From the NCBI RefSeq assembly GCF_013031355.1, contig NZ_WPZO01000002.1, positions 186,001 through 250,000 of the forward strand: a stretch of 64,000 bases of DNA. The letters are read 5' to 3'. A program made the position numbers and the translations under genes. The DNA comes from Ruegeria arenilitoris. Its GTDB lineage: Bacteria > Pseudomonadota > Alphaproteobacteria > Rhodobacterales > Rhodobacteraceae. The notes below the pieces were generated by a model, which made no database searches, was not told where the DNA came from, and saw only the letters and a program-made list of their open reading frames with translations. Below are positions 1 to 7,818 of this stretch, piece after piece. Position 1 is the stretch's first letter; each line of letters starts with the position of its first letter.

Positions 1-101
1 GGATCGGCGAACAGGGTGGTGACGTCCCGGAACATGATCCCTTCATGCGGGAAATCAACGATGGTTCGGATGTAATCCTTGACCGACTTGTTTCTGGACA
101 T
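1..101 (-). CDS. apt: Adenine phosphoribosyltransferase, N-terminal part (runs off the left edge)
   Basis: The reverse strand holds the first 33 codons of a gene that continues beyond base 1. It begins [18 protein letters not shown] and continues with [16 protein letters not shown], the usual start of bacterial adenine phosphoribosyltransferase. This cytosolic salvage enzyme joins adenine and PRPP to form AMP. The ATG at 101 follows AAAGGGG six bases upstream, a good ribosome site. The catalytic PRPP loop lies outside the window, so the call rests on the N-terminus alone. The MTA phosphorylase at 2344-3216 would supply adenine to this enzyme. Confidence 0.88.
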   Translation of the reverse strand, partial: MSRNKSVKDYIRTIVDFPHEGIMFRDVTTLFAD

Positions 102-421
102 GGCCAACCCCTTTGGCGTCAAAACACGCGGGCGTGTTTGGCCCATTGGGGTCAGCCTTGCAAGGAAAGATTACCGCCGCCTTACTTGCGACGTTGCGAA
201 ACAGAGTTCGGCAGGCTTTTGTACCGATAGAGCGCGGCAGGCAGCCACGACAGATGCGGTTTGCGCCAGTTGCGCTGGTCTCGCAAAAGAAATGCCTGAG
301 CAGCATGAAGGTTCATTGCCATATTCCTTTTTTATTGTTAGGTGCTCGATAACTACAATTTCTATGCGATGTATATACATTGCATCGCTATAAGAATCAA
401 GTGTTCGACGGGGAAAAGAAC
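102..421. other. Intergenic region between apt and the small RHH-like gene
   Basis: This 320-base gap separates the divergent starts of apt and the small gene at 422. Short open frames cross it on both strands, but their translations are rich in Cys, Arg and Pro with no recognisable domain, so I treat them as chance. It must hold the apt promoter. The right end is AT-rich and contains the palindrome listed at 369-380. I see no RNA gene in it. Confidence 0.6.
369..380. promoter_or_regulatory. Perfect 12-bp palindrome, candidate operator
   Basis: ATGTATATACAT reads the same on both strands and sits 41 bases upstream of the GTG start of the ribbon-helix-helix-like gene. Overlapping it are GCGATG (366-371) and CATCGC (383-388), a second imperfect inverted repeat. 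RHH proteins commonly bind short palindromes in their own promoters, so autoregulation is a reasonable inference. No binding evidence is available. Confidence 0.35.
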
Positions 422-595
422 GTGGCAAAGAAAGACGGAAAAGGTTCTACCAAGAAAAACAGTCAGTTGGTCTTGCGTCTGGACAAGGATGAGCGCGACG
501 CTTTTGTCGAACTTTGCAAGGTACTGGATACCTCAGCCGCACGGGAAATCCGACGGTTCATCCGTGGTTTCATGAAGGAACACGCTGAGGATTGA
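422..595 (+). CDS. Small basic ribbon-helix-helix-like protein
   Basis: This is a 57-residue protein. The GTG start at 422 is preferred over the ATG at 380 because GGGGAAAAG stands just upstream and the earlier start would begin inside the palindrome. The N-terminus is Lys-rich (AKKDGKGSTKKN). It is followed by a short strand-like segment SQLVLRLDKDE and two helices (RDAFVELCKVLDTS and AAREIRRFIRGFMKEH), the layout of Arc/CopG/MetJ DNA-binding domains. It could regulate itself or a nearby gene, but no toxin partner is adjacent. Its stop lies inside an inverted repeat shared with the convergent LysE gene. The family call is from pattern only. Confidence 0.6.
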   Translation: MAKKDGKGSTKKNSQLVLRLDKDERDAFVELCKVLDTSAAREIRRFIRGFMKEHAED

Positions 596-602
596 TCCTC
601 AG
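585..602. repeat. 18-bp inverted repeat across two convergent stop codons
   Basis: CTGAGGAT (585-592), TG, ATCCTCAG (595-602) is a perfect inverted repeat. It contains the stop codons of the small RHH-like gene and the LysE-family gene, which end three bases apart. It could form a small hairpin in both transcripts, but neither side has a T-run, so a terminator role is uncertain. Confidence 0.4.
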
Positions 603-1228
603 GCCGGGCGGCGCAGGACGGCGGTCGCAACCCCCATTCCGATCAACGTCAGCCCTCCGAACCGGGTCATCGCGGTGATGACGCCGGCACGTCCGATCAT
701 CCGGCGCAGCCTGTCCGCCAGCAGCGCATAGGCCAGCGCGTTCAGCCAGGCGAGGCCGACGAAGGTAGCGATCAGGATGGCGAATTGTGGGCCCAATGGG
801 TCCGCCGGGCGCAGAAACTGCGGCACAAAGGCAATGAAGAACGCAATGGATTTCGGGTTCAGCGCAGTGACGGCGGCGGCATGGCCAAAGACACTGTGGG
901 CGGTGACGTCGGGTCCGGTTTCCACTGTCTGCAATCCGCCCGAAGGCGCACTGCGCAACAATTTGAGGCCCAGCCACACCAGATAGGCCGCACCCACCCA
1001 TTTCAACACGGAAAACAGCGTCGCCGAGGCCAGTACCAGCGCGCCCAAGCCCAGCAGCGATGCGGTCATGGCCACGAGATCCCCCACCGCGACCCCGGAG
1101 GCCGAGGCCACGGCAACGCTGCGCCCTTTCGACAGGGCATAGCTGAGCACCAGCAGTACGGTGGGTCCGGGGATCAGCAGCAAGGCGGTTGATGCGGCCA
1201 CAAAGGCCAGCCAAAGGTCGATGGACAT
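599..1228 (-). CDS. LysE/RhtB-family amino acid exporter
   Basis: A 209-residue, highly hydrophobic inner-membrane protein with about six predicted membrane segments. It starts MSIDLWLAFVAASTALLLIP, and the PGPT motif at the end of the first helix is typical of LysE/RhtB translocators. These proteins export amino acids or their analogues by proton exchange, and length fits the family (about 200-210). The substrate cannot be read from sequence. It is convergent with the preceding small gene and divergent from the hydrolase at 1475, with a 246-base spacer that has no gene. In that spacer is a weak hairpin (1332-1351, GGGC-gcgt-GCCC core). Confidence 0.88.
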   Translation of the reverse strand: MSIDLWLAFVAASTALLLIPGPTVLLVLSYALSKGRSVAVASASGVAVGDLVAMTASLLGLGALVLASATLFSVLKWVGAAYLVWLGLKLLRSAPSGGLQTVETGPDVTAHSVFGHAAAVTALNPKSIAFFIAFVPQFLRPADPLGPQFAILIATFVGLAWLNALAYALLADRLRRMIGRAGVITAMTRFGGLTLIGMGVATAVLRRPA

Positions 1229-1474
1229 GGGGGTTCCTGTGTCTATTTTCTCACCAAGCCCCGATGCGGCGGCAACGTCAAGCCATTCGTGGATTGCTTA
1301 GGTTTCTGTTTCAGGTGAACTCACAGAAAGTATCAGGGCGCGTGCCCCGATGAACCGTCTAATAAAAAAGTCCGAGCCGTGCAGGTTAAAGATTGAATTA
1401 AGGCTTGTGCATCTTCCTTGAAACTCGCACCCGGTTTCCCAAACTAAGAAGCACCAGGGGATCGGAGGCGAAAA

Positions 1475-2338
1475 ATGACGCAGCTACATCCAGATCACAT
1501 CGGAACATTTTCGAAACCCGCCCGGTCGAGAGCCTGGCCGGTACGGCGTGTGTTGATCCTCTTGGTCCTGATCGGGGGTGCGCTATACGCCGGGATACTT
1601 GGGTATATGTACGCAAACCAGAATACGCTGCTGTACAAACCGTCCGGGGAGTTGCCCGATCCCAAGGCTGTTGGGTTGGCCGATGTAGATGTGATCTCGG
1701 TTCCCATGTCCGACGGCGTAGTGTTGACCGCATGGTCCGCTCCGCCGGCCATCGAGGACGCGCCGACGGTTCTGTTCTTTCATGGCCAAAGCGGCAATCT
1801 GGGCGACCGGGCCGATCGTATGCGTGAAATCCTCAACAGTGGTTTTGGCCTGCTTGCGCCCAGCTATCGCGGTTTCCCGGGCAGCGAGGGCGAGCCCTCG
1901 GAACTGGCGCTGATCTCGGATGGGGTGCAATTGTTTGACCGGCTGGAGGCTGAAGGCGCGGAAATTGTCCTGCACGGCCAGAGCCTTGGAACCGGCGTGG
2001 CGGCGGCCGTTGCCGAAGAGCGGCCCAACGCGCAGTTGCTGGTGCTTGAGGCGCCGTTTACCGCCACCGTGGATGTGGCAGCCGAGCGCTATCCGTTCCT
2101 GCCGGTCTCGGCCCTGATGAGGGATCAGTTCGCCACCCGCGACCTGATCGACAGCATCACAGTGCCAACCCTGATTTTCCACGGGACCGAGGACGAGACC
2201 ATCCCGTTGCATCATGGTGAGGCGCTGGCGGCGATGTCAGGGGACACCGCCCAGTTGCACGTTATCCCCGGCGGAACCCATAACGACCTCTGGTCGCATG
2301 GGCTGTGGGCCGAGGTGCAAGGCGCGCTGGGGCAATAG
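1475..2338 (+). CDS. Membrane-anchored alpha/beta hydrolase
   Basis: A 287-residue protein with one N-terminal membrane segment (about residues 27-46) and a globular domain that is probably periplasmic. The hydrolase fold is shown by HGQSGN (103-108, oxyanion region), the nucleophile elbow GQSLG with Ser170, an acid in GTED (Asp240) and His269 in GGTHND. This layout resembles the Bem46/ABHD13 group, which has no general assigned substrate. The ATG follows CGGAGG, a strong ribosome site. It is convergent with mtnP, whose stop is five bases away. An esterase or thioesterase role is only inferred. Confidence 0.85.
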   Translation: MTQLHPDHIGTFSKPARSRAWPVRRVLILLVLIGGALYAGILGYMYANQNTLLYKPSGELPDPKAVGLADVDVISVPMSDGVVLTAWSAPPAIEDAPTVLFFHGQSGNLGDRADRMREILNSGFGLLAPSYRGFPGSEGEPSELALISDGVQLFDRLEAEGAEIVLHGQSLGTGVAAAVAEERPNAQLLVLEAPFTATVDVAAERYPFLPVSALMRDQFATRDLIDSITVPTLIFHGTEDETIPLHHGEALAAMSGDTAQLHVIPGGTHNDLWSHGLWAEVQGALGQ

Positions 2339-2343
2339 CCAGA

Positions 2344-3216
2344 TCAGAGAATCCGACCGGCAACCGCATCCAACTTGGCTAGCAACGCTGGGTCGCGTTT
2401 TTCTGGTGCAGTCAGGATGGCGTATTCCAGCGCGCGGTCGCAGCCATGCGGGCAGGGTGCGCGCTCGGCTCCCAACAGATCGGGCAGGCCTTTAACCAGA
2501 GCCCGGCCTTTCTCGGCATTGCCGGTCAGGGTGGCAATGATGGCGGCCACGTCGACCTCTCCGTGGTCAGGATGCCAGCTGTCGTAATCGGTGACCATGG
2601 CGATCGAGGCATAACAAAGCTCAGCTTCGCGGGCGAGTTTCGCCTCGGGCATGTTGGTCATGCCGATCACGTCGCAGCCCCATTGTTCGCGGTACATCTT
2701 GGACTCGGCCAAGGACGAGAACTGCGGTCCTTCCATAGCCAGATAGGTTCCGCCGCGGTGAATGGTGATACCCGCCGCCTTGCCTGCGGTTTCACAGGCG
2801 TCCGACAGACGTGGGCAGGTTGGATGGGCGACGCTGACATGGGCAACGCAACCGGTGCCGAAAAAGCTCTTTTCGCGGGCAAACGTCCTATCGATGAACT
2901 GATCGACGATCACGAAATCCCCCGGTGCCATATGCTCGCGGAATGACCCACAGGCAGATACCGAGATCACATCCGTTACCCCCAGCCGTTTCAGCGCGTC
3001 GATATTGGCGCGATAGGGCACCTCGGTCGGTGAATGCACATGCCCGCGCCCGTGGCGGGGCAGGAAGGCCATTTCGACACCGTTCAGCGATCCGGTCAGG
3101 ATTTGGTCCGAAGGATCGCCCCACGGGGTTTCCACCGTGACCCACTCCGCGTTCTCCAGCCCGTCGATCTCGTAAATACCTGATCCACCAATGATGGCGA
3201 TTTTGGTCTGGGTCAT
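2344..3216 (-). CDS. mtnP: S-methyl-5'-thioadenosine phosphorylase
   Basis: This 290-residue cytosolic enzyme cleaves methylthioadenosine with phosphate to adenine and 5-methylthioribose-1-phosphate, as part of methionine salvage and polyamine by-product recycling. The family-2 nucleoside phosphorylase signature is visible in GGSGIYEIDG near the start, the phosphate-binding PRHGRGH, ISVSACGSFREH, and GMTNMPEAKLAREAELCYA near the base site. I chose the ATG at 3216 over the upstream start at 3279 because GGAGAG precedes it and the protein then begins MTQTKIAIIGGSG as in homologues. The adenine product feeds Apt at the left edge. Confidence 0.93.
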   Translation of the reverse strand: MTQTKIAIIGGSGIYEIDGLENAEWVTVETPWGDPSDQILTGSLNGVEMAFLPRHGRGHVHSPTEVPYRANIDALKRLGVTDVISVSACGSFREHMAPGDFVIVDQFIDRTFAREKSFFGTGCVAHVSVAHPTCPRLSDACETAGKAAGITIHRGGTYLAMEGPQFSSLAESKMYREQWGCDVIGMTNMPEAKLAREAELCYASIAMVTDYDSWHPDHGEVDVAAIIATLTGNAEKGRALVKGLPDLLGAERAPCPHGCDRALEYAILTAPEKRDPALLAKLDAVAGRIL

Positions 3217-3338
3217 GGCTGCTCTCCGCGTGAAAAAATCCGTTGAGGAATTTCTGCGGGGCGGCAGAGGATTTGGCAAGTGGCTTCAACGGTTTGTGTT
3301 GGGTGCTGGTCCGGTATGCGTCTGGCGCATATCAGGGT

Positions 3339-3365
3339 CCCGCCTGACGCGGTATCTCAGGCGGG
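3339..3365. repeat. 9-bp perfect hairpin in the sulP leader
   Basis: CCCGCCTGA (3339-3347) and TCAGGCGGG (3357-3365) are exact complements around a nine-base loop. The hairpin lies 58 bases before the SulP start, in the divergent mtnP-sulP spacer. It is followed by GTTTGACC, not a T-run, so it looks more like an operator or leader structure than a terminator. Confidence 0.45.
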
Positions 3366-3423
3366 GTTTGACCGTTAAAAGGCCCCTTTCGCGCGAACAA
3401 AAACAGACCGACAGGACCGTCCC

Positions 3424-5058
3424 ATGCCCCGAGCCATGCTGGCAAGCTTTGCCAATCGTATAGCCAAACCCGATTTGCGATGGGTGCCGGACGAGGGGTT
3501 GACCGCCTCGCGTCTGCGGATCGAGCTGCTGTCCGGTCTGACCGTGGCGCTGGCACTGGTGCCCGAGGCGGTGGCATTTGCCTTTGTTGCCGGGGTGCAT
3601 CCGCTGGTCGGTCTCTACGCGGCCTTCATGGTCGGTCTGATCACCGCGCTGATTGGCGGCCGTCCGGGCATGATTTCGGGCGCAACCGGGGCGCTCGCCG
3701 TCGTCATGGTGGCGCTGGTCGCTGAACATGGGGTCGAATACCTGTTCGCAACCGTAGTGCTGATGGGCATCCTGCAGGTGATTGCGGGGGCCATGCATTG
3801 GGGGCGCTTCATCCGTCTGGTGCCGCATCCGGTGATGCTGGGTTTTGTGAACGGTCTGGCGATTGTGATTTTTCTGGCGCAGCTCGGTCAGTTCAAGGTG
3901 CCGGGCACCATGGAAAATACCGGCCACGGCGTAGGTGGCGGTGAATGGCTCTCGGGCATGCAGCTCTATACCATGCTGGGGCTGGTGGCGCTGACCATGG
4001 CGGTGATCTGGGTCATGCCGCGTATCACGCGCATCGTTCCTGCACCGCTGGCGGGTATTCTGGTTGTGGCTGCGCTGGTGATTGGCTTTGGGCTGGACGT
4101 GCCGCGCGTCGGCGACCTGGCCTCGATCGAAGGCGGGCTGCCCGCCTTCCACATCCCGATGGTGCCGCTGAACTGGGAAACCTTTGAGATCATCCTGCCC
4201 TACGCCGTTATTCTGGCCGCTATCGGCCTGATTGAATCGCTGCTGACCCTGAACCTTGTTGGGGAAATTACCGGCAAGCGCGGCGGAGCCTCGCAAGAGT
4301 GTATCGCACAGGGCGTCGCAAACGTGGCTACCGGTTTCTTTGGCGGTATGGGCGGTTGTGCGATGATCGGGCAATCGATGATCAACGTGAAATCCGGCGG
4401 CCGTACGCGCATTGCCGGCATCGCGGCGGCGCTGTTCCTGCTGATCTTCATCCTGTTCGCCTCGCCGCTGATCGAACAGATCCCGCTGGCCGCGCTGGTC
4501 GGGGTGATGTTCATGGTGGTCATCGGAACCTTTGCTTGGAACTCGTTCAAAATCCTGCGCAAGGTGCCGCTGACCGATGCGTTCGTGATCGTTCTGGTGA
4601 CCGTCGTGACGGTGATGGAGGACCTGGCGGTTGCCGTGGTCGTTGGTGTTATCGTCTCGGCGCTGGCTTATGCGTGGAACAATGCCAAGCGTATTCACGC
4701 CGTTACTCGCGAGTCATCGACTGAAAAGGGTGCCAAGGTCTATGAGATCCAAGGCCCACTGTTCTTTGGCTCTTCCGATGGCTTCGTCGAGCTGTTCGAC
4801 ATACCAAATGATCCAGAAACGGTGATCGTGGATTTTGCCGAAAGCCGCGTTGTCGATCAGTCGGCGCTGCAGGCGATTGAAAACATCGCCGCCAAATACG
4901 AAGCCGCAGGTAAACGCGTCATGCTGCGCCACCTTAGCCGTGATTGCCACAAGCTGCTGAACAAGGCCGGCCACCTGATGGTCGATAGCGATGATGACCC
5001 GGATTACGAACTGGCGGTGGATTACTCGGTCCGTACCGGCATATTGGGCGGTCACTGA
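3424..5058 (+). CDS. SulP-family anion transporter with C-terminal STAS domain
   Basis: A 544-residue inner-membrane protein of the SulP/SLC26 family. The membrane part holds about 10-14 hydrophobic segments from residue 30 to 425, including the early conserved stretch LVPEAVAFAFVAGVHPLVGLYA. The C-terminal 110 residues form a STAS domain (VIVDFAESRVVDQSALQAIE). Relatives carry sulfate, bicarbonate, molybdate or dicarboxylates, so the substrate is open; no carbonic anhydrase or sulfate-assimilation gene adjoins. A hairpin sits in its leader (3339-3365) and another follows its stop. Confidence 0.9.
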   Translation: MPRAMLASFANRIAKPDLRWVPDEGLTASRLRIELLSGLTVALALVPEAVAFAFVAGVHPLVGLYAAFMVGLITALIGGRPGMISGATGALAVVMVALVAEHGVEYLFATVVLMGILQVIAGAMHWGRFIRLVPHPVMLGFVNGLAIVIFLAQLGQFKVPGTMENTGHGVGGGEWLSGMQLYTMLGLVALTMAVIWVMPRITRIVPAPLAGILVVAALVIGFGLDVPRVGDLASIEGGLPAFHIPMVPLNWETFEIILPYAVILAAIGLIESLLTLNLVGEITGKRGGASQECIAQGVANVATGFFGGMGGCAMIGQSMINVKSGGRTRIAGIAAALFLLIFILFASPLIEQIPLAALVGVMFMVVIGTFAWNSFKILRKVPLTDAFVIVLVTVVTVMEDLAVAVVVGVIVSALAYAWNNAKRIHAVTRESSTEKGAKVYEIQGPLFFGSSDGFVELFDIPNDPETVIVDFAESRVVDQSALQAIENIAAKYEAAGKRVMLRHLSRDCHKLLNKAGHLMVDSDDDPDYELAVDYSVRTGILGGH

Positions 5059-5065
5059 CATATTG

Positions 5066-5091
5066 GAAAGGCGGCCTTAGGGTCGCCTTTC
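5066..5091. terminator. Hairpin between convergent sulP and acetyltransferase genes
   Basis: GAAAGGCG (5066-5073) and CGCCTTTC (5084-5091) pair perfectly around a ten-base loop just after the sulP stop and overlapping the end of the convergent gene. The stem is flanked by short A and T stretches on both strands, which fits a shared bidirectional terminator, although the T-tail is short. Confidence 0.55.
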
Positions 5092-5731
5092 AATTTGGTG
5101 CCAATCGTTCCAGCCTATCGATATCCCCGGATAGAAGGGCGCTTTCGGCGGCTCCAACTTCTTGTGGTGGCCAGTCCCACCAGCCAAGCGCCTCCAGTCT
5201 GGCAATCACATCCGGTTCAAAACGGTATCGCCGTACTTCTGCGGGGTTTCCTGTGACGATTGCGTAAGGTGGGATATCACCTCGTACAACCGATCCGGCG
5301 CCAATGATTGATCCGTTGCCAATCCGGGCTCCGGGCAGAATCAATGCGCCATATCCGATCCATACGTCATGCCCGATGATCGTATCCCGCGTGTCGGGTT
5401 GGTATCCTGACATCCTGTCCGGATCGAAGACAGGAAAAGGAAAACAGGTCAGACCCGCCATCGCGTGATTGGCCGAAGATGTAATGAACCGAACGCCATG
5501 AGCAATCTGGCAAAATTTGCCGAGGATCAGTTTTTCCTTCGAAAACGGAAACAGATAAGGAGCCAGCCGTGCCCCCCAATCCTCGGGCGGGTCAAAGTCT
5601 GATGCGTAGCTGAACGCCCCGACCTCAAACCGTGGATGATCGAATGCTTCGGACAAGAACACCGTGCCCTTGTGGTCGGTCCCATCGGGCAGGGTAACCG
5701 GGTATCTGCGATGAGGATCAGGGAGTGGCAT
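5090..5731 (-). CDS. CatB-related O-acetyltransferase (hexapeptide-repeat)
   Basis: A 213-residue cytosolic acetyl-CoA-dependent transferase of the xenobiotic acetyltransferase (CatB/Vat-like) group. Left-handed beta-helix turns are visible in LILGKFCQIAHGVRF, DTIIGHDVWIGYGALILPG and ARIGNGSIIGAGSVV. His of SSANHAMAG is in the position of the catalytic histidine in this family. The acceptor is unknown; homologues acetylate sugars, chloramphenicol or virginiamycin, and there is no direct evidence of a resistance role here. Its ATG overlaps the stop of the upstream flavin reductase (TGATG), which indicates translational coupling. Confidence 0.85.
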   Translation of the reverse strand: MPLPDPHRRYPVTLPDGTDHKGTVFLSEAFDHPRFEVGAFSYASDFDPPEDWGARLAPYLFPFSKEKLILGKFCQIAHGVRFITSSANHAMAGLTCFPFPVFDPDRMSGYQPDTRDTIIGHDVWIGYGALILPGARIGNGSIIGAGSVVRGDIPPYAIVTGNPAEVRRYRFEPDVIARLEALGWWDWPPQEVGAAESALLSGDIDRLERLAPN

Positions 5732-6336
5732 CAGTCGTCAGGCCTGGACAGGCTGAATAGCTCGGTCACAACTGAATAGTCGCGATATCCAAGCCGGGCC
5801 AGCGGCTGGAAGGACGTGACGTCGAAAATTCCGTCCTTCAGGCAATCATCCCGCAGGTGAACACCGGTGACTTCGCCAAACACGACACGATTTGAGTCTC
5901 CTGGCAGAGTAACAATCTGCGTCAGCTTGCATTCCAGTGCAGCTGGAGCGCCTTCAACTCGGGCGCACGGAATAGTCTCGCATTCGACCGGTGTCAGACC
6001 GGCGTGATCGAATTCGTCGTGATGTTTGGGCAGGCCTGCGGAACTGGCATTCATCGCGTCCCGATGCGCATGAGCAACCACATTCACGCAGAACACGCCG
6101 GTCGCCTCGATATTCGACACACTGTCTTTGCCACTATCCTGATCATGCTTGGTGCCGGTTGATGCAAACATCACTTGCGGCGGCGTGTAGGCGACCCCGT
6201 TGAAAAAGGAATAGGGGGCCAGATTGTTGATCCCCTCGGGGCTGCGTGTGGATATCCAACCGATTGGCCGCGGCGTGATGACGGCGTTGAAGGGGTTGTG
6301 CGGCAGGCCGTGGCCGTCTTCGGGGCGGTAGAACAT
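5731..6336 (-). CDS. Flavin reductase family protein (FMN-binding split barrel)
   Basis: A 201-residue protein beginning MFYRPEDGHGLPHNPFNAV. The stretch ITPRPIGWISTRSPEGINNLAPYSFFNGVAYTP contains the conserved TPRPIGWIST...N.APYS...... pattern of flavin reductase-like FMN-binding domains. Such proteins reduce flavin with NAD(P)H or bind FMN for an unknown reaction. A much longer open frame extends upstream to 6876, but the ATG at 6336 has GGAGA five bases upstream and matches the family start. The gene overlaps the acetyltransferase by one base, so the two are probably made together. Confidence 0.85.
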   Translation of the reverse strand: MFYRPEDGHGLPHNPFNAVITPRPIGWISTRSPEGINNLAPYSFFNGVAYTPPQVMFASTGTKHDQDSGKDSVSNIEATGVFCVNVVAHAHRDAMNASSAGLPKHHDEFDHAGLTPVECETIPCARVEGAPAALECKLTQIVTLPGDSNRVVFGEVTGVHLRDDCLKDGIFDVTSFQPLARLGYRDYSVVTELFSLSRPDD

Positions 6337-6408
6337 ATGATCTCCAAGCGTTTGCCCAAGGCGTACCGAAGTGCTAGTGCGAATGCCAGCAAGGAAAAGA
6401 GGGCTGGG

Positions 6409-6903
6409 GTGCAGCAGTTCGGGATCAGGCCGGAAGAGCCGGAGGATTGGTGGGAAGTCGAAGCCCTTTATGACCTGTGCTTTGCGCCGGGGCGCGAGGC
6501 ACTGTCTTCTTATCGTCTGCGCGATGATGTGCCGCCTGTGACGGGGATGTCTCTGGTGGCGCGGGACGGGCAGGGCATTCTCGCCGGTGCCATCCGATTC
6601 TGGCCGGTGCATGTGGGGGAACACGATGCGCTGCTGTTGGGGCCAGTGGCCGTGCACCCAACTCATCAGGGCGAAGGTTTGGGCGGATTTCTGATCCACG
6701 AAGGCATCGAAGCTGGCCGCACATTGGGGTGGGAACGCGTCATGTTGGTCGGTGATGCGCCCTATTACGCTCGGTTCGGGTTTTCCCGTCTCAGCGAGGT
6801 TGAGATGCCGCCGCCCACCAACCCGGATCGCGTTCTGGGGCTGGAATTGTCGCCCGGCGTTTGGGAGGGCGTTCATGGTATGGTGACCCGCTGGAGCCGC
6901 TGA
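6409..6903 (+). CDS. GNAT-family N-acetyltransferase
   Basis: About 164 residues if the GTG at 6409 is the start; an in-frame ATG at 6337 directly abuts the divergent flavin reductase start and would add 24 poorly structured residues, so the start is uncertain. The GNAT core is clear: an N-terminal IRPEEPEDWWEVEALYDLCF, the acetyl-CoA pyrophosphate loop in VAVHPTHQGEGLGGFLI (Q/R-x-x-G-x-G/A form) and a late FYARFGF-like segment (PYYARFGFSRL). The acceptor is unknown. It is divergent from the flavin reductase/O-acetyltransferase pair. Confidence 0.82.
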   Translation: MQQFGIRPEEPEDWWEVEALYDLCFAPGREALSSYRLRDDVPPVTGMSLVARDGQGILAGAIRFWPVHVGEHDALLLGPVAVHPTHQGEGLGGFLIHEGIEAGRTLGWERVMLVGDAPYYARFGFSRLSEVEMPPPTNPDRVLGLELSPGVWEGVHGMVTRWSR

Positions 6904-6956
6904 GCTATTGAAACCGCGGGCATAAACCCCGATGTCTAAAGGGCAGGAGGGTGTTT

Positions 6957-7700
6957 ATGCAGGACGTGGTTCTTGTCGAAAAACTGGATGCCGAGGCTGA
7001 ATTGGACCGTTTGGCCGGGTATTACAGGACGGCCGGTGGACCCGGTGTCAAACTGTTAAATAGTTTGGGCGGATCGGCTGAGTCTTTGTTGGATCAGTTG
7101 CCTGAACCGATCAAGCAAGGTCTTACGGGCGCTACAGAGCAGGCCTTGTGGCTGGCGATGCACGCCGCCGAAGGATCGCGCCGTGCTGTTCCCGATCAGC
7201 GCCCCTGGGTCAACACCGCTGTGACCACCGCCATGGGCGCGGCGGGCGGCTTGGGCGGTGTTTCTACCGCTCTGATGGAGCTACCGGCGACTACTGCGAT
7301 GCTGTTGCGTTCCATACAGGGTGCCGCGGCGCGCGAAGGGTTTGATCCGTCCGAGGAAGGTGTGAAATTCGACTGCGTGCGCGTTCTGTCGGCGGCCGGG
7401 CCTTTGTCCAATGACGATGGCGCTGATCTTGGGTTCTTTTCCGTCAGGCTGACGCTGACCGGTCCGGCCATGCAAAAGCTGGTCGCGGCGGTTGCCCCCC
7501 GCCTGTCTGTCGTGCTGGGGCAGAAACTGGCGGCGCAGTCCGTGCCGGTGCTGGGGGCGATTGCCGGCGGTAGCACCAACTATGTCTATACGCGCTATTA
7601 CCAGCAGATCGCCCGGGTGCATTTTGGCCTGCGGAGGTTGGCGATAGATGCGGATATTCCGCATGATGATCTGGTGCGCAAACTGGCGGCGCGTATGTGA
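6957..7700 (+). CDS. EcsC family protein
   Basis: A 247-residue protein resembling the EcsC family, whose name comes from the third gene of the Bacillus ecs locus and whose biochemical role is not established. There is a Gly/Ala-rich amphipathic middle (VNTAVTTAMGAAGGLGGVSTAL) and a late Gly-rich hydrophobic segment followed by YVYTRYYQQIARVHFGLRRLA, both typical. I prefer the ATG at 6957 because AGGAGG sits six bases upstream; the GTG at 6951 would have no spacing to that site. It stands alone between a GNAT gene and a NUDIX gene. Confidence 0.78.
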   Translation: MQDVVLVEKLDAEAELDRLAGYYRTAGGPGVKLLNSLGGSAESLLDQLPEPIKQGLTGATEQALWLAMHAAEGSRRAVPDQRPWVNTAVTTAMGAAGGLGGVSTALMELPATTAMLLRSIQGAAAREGFDPSEEGVKFDCVRVLSAAGPLSNDDGADLGFFSVRLTLTGPAMQKLVAAVAPRLSVVLGQKLAAQSVPVLGAIAGGSTNYVYTRYYQQIARVHFGLRRLAIDADIPHDDLVRKLAARM

Positions 7701-7818
7701 TCCAAAGCCAAGGGCTTGGAGAAAAACGCTTTATATGGTATCCGTTATCCGAGGGCCCGCTAAATAAGCAAAAAACTGCGGGAAAACAGGCAAGGATTCC
7801 AATTGAAAGGCGGCTAGC

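Noticed and set aside
1332..1351. Small hairpin upstream of the alpha/beta hydrolase gene
   Set aside because: Only seven pairs with a mismatch and no clear relation to either gene; kept as a remark, not a feature.
3286..4698. A 470-codon reverse-strand open frame opposite the SulP gene
   Set aside because: The translation is dominated by His, Gln, Arg and Asp with no domain, as expected for the antisense of a GC-rich membrane protein gene.
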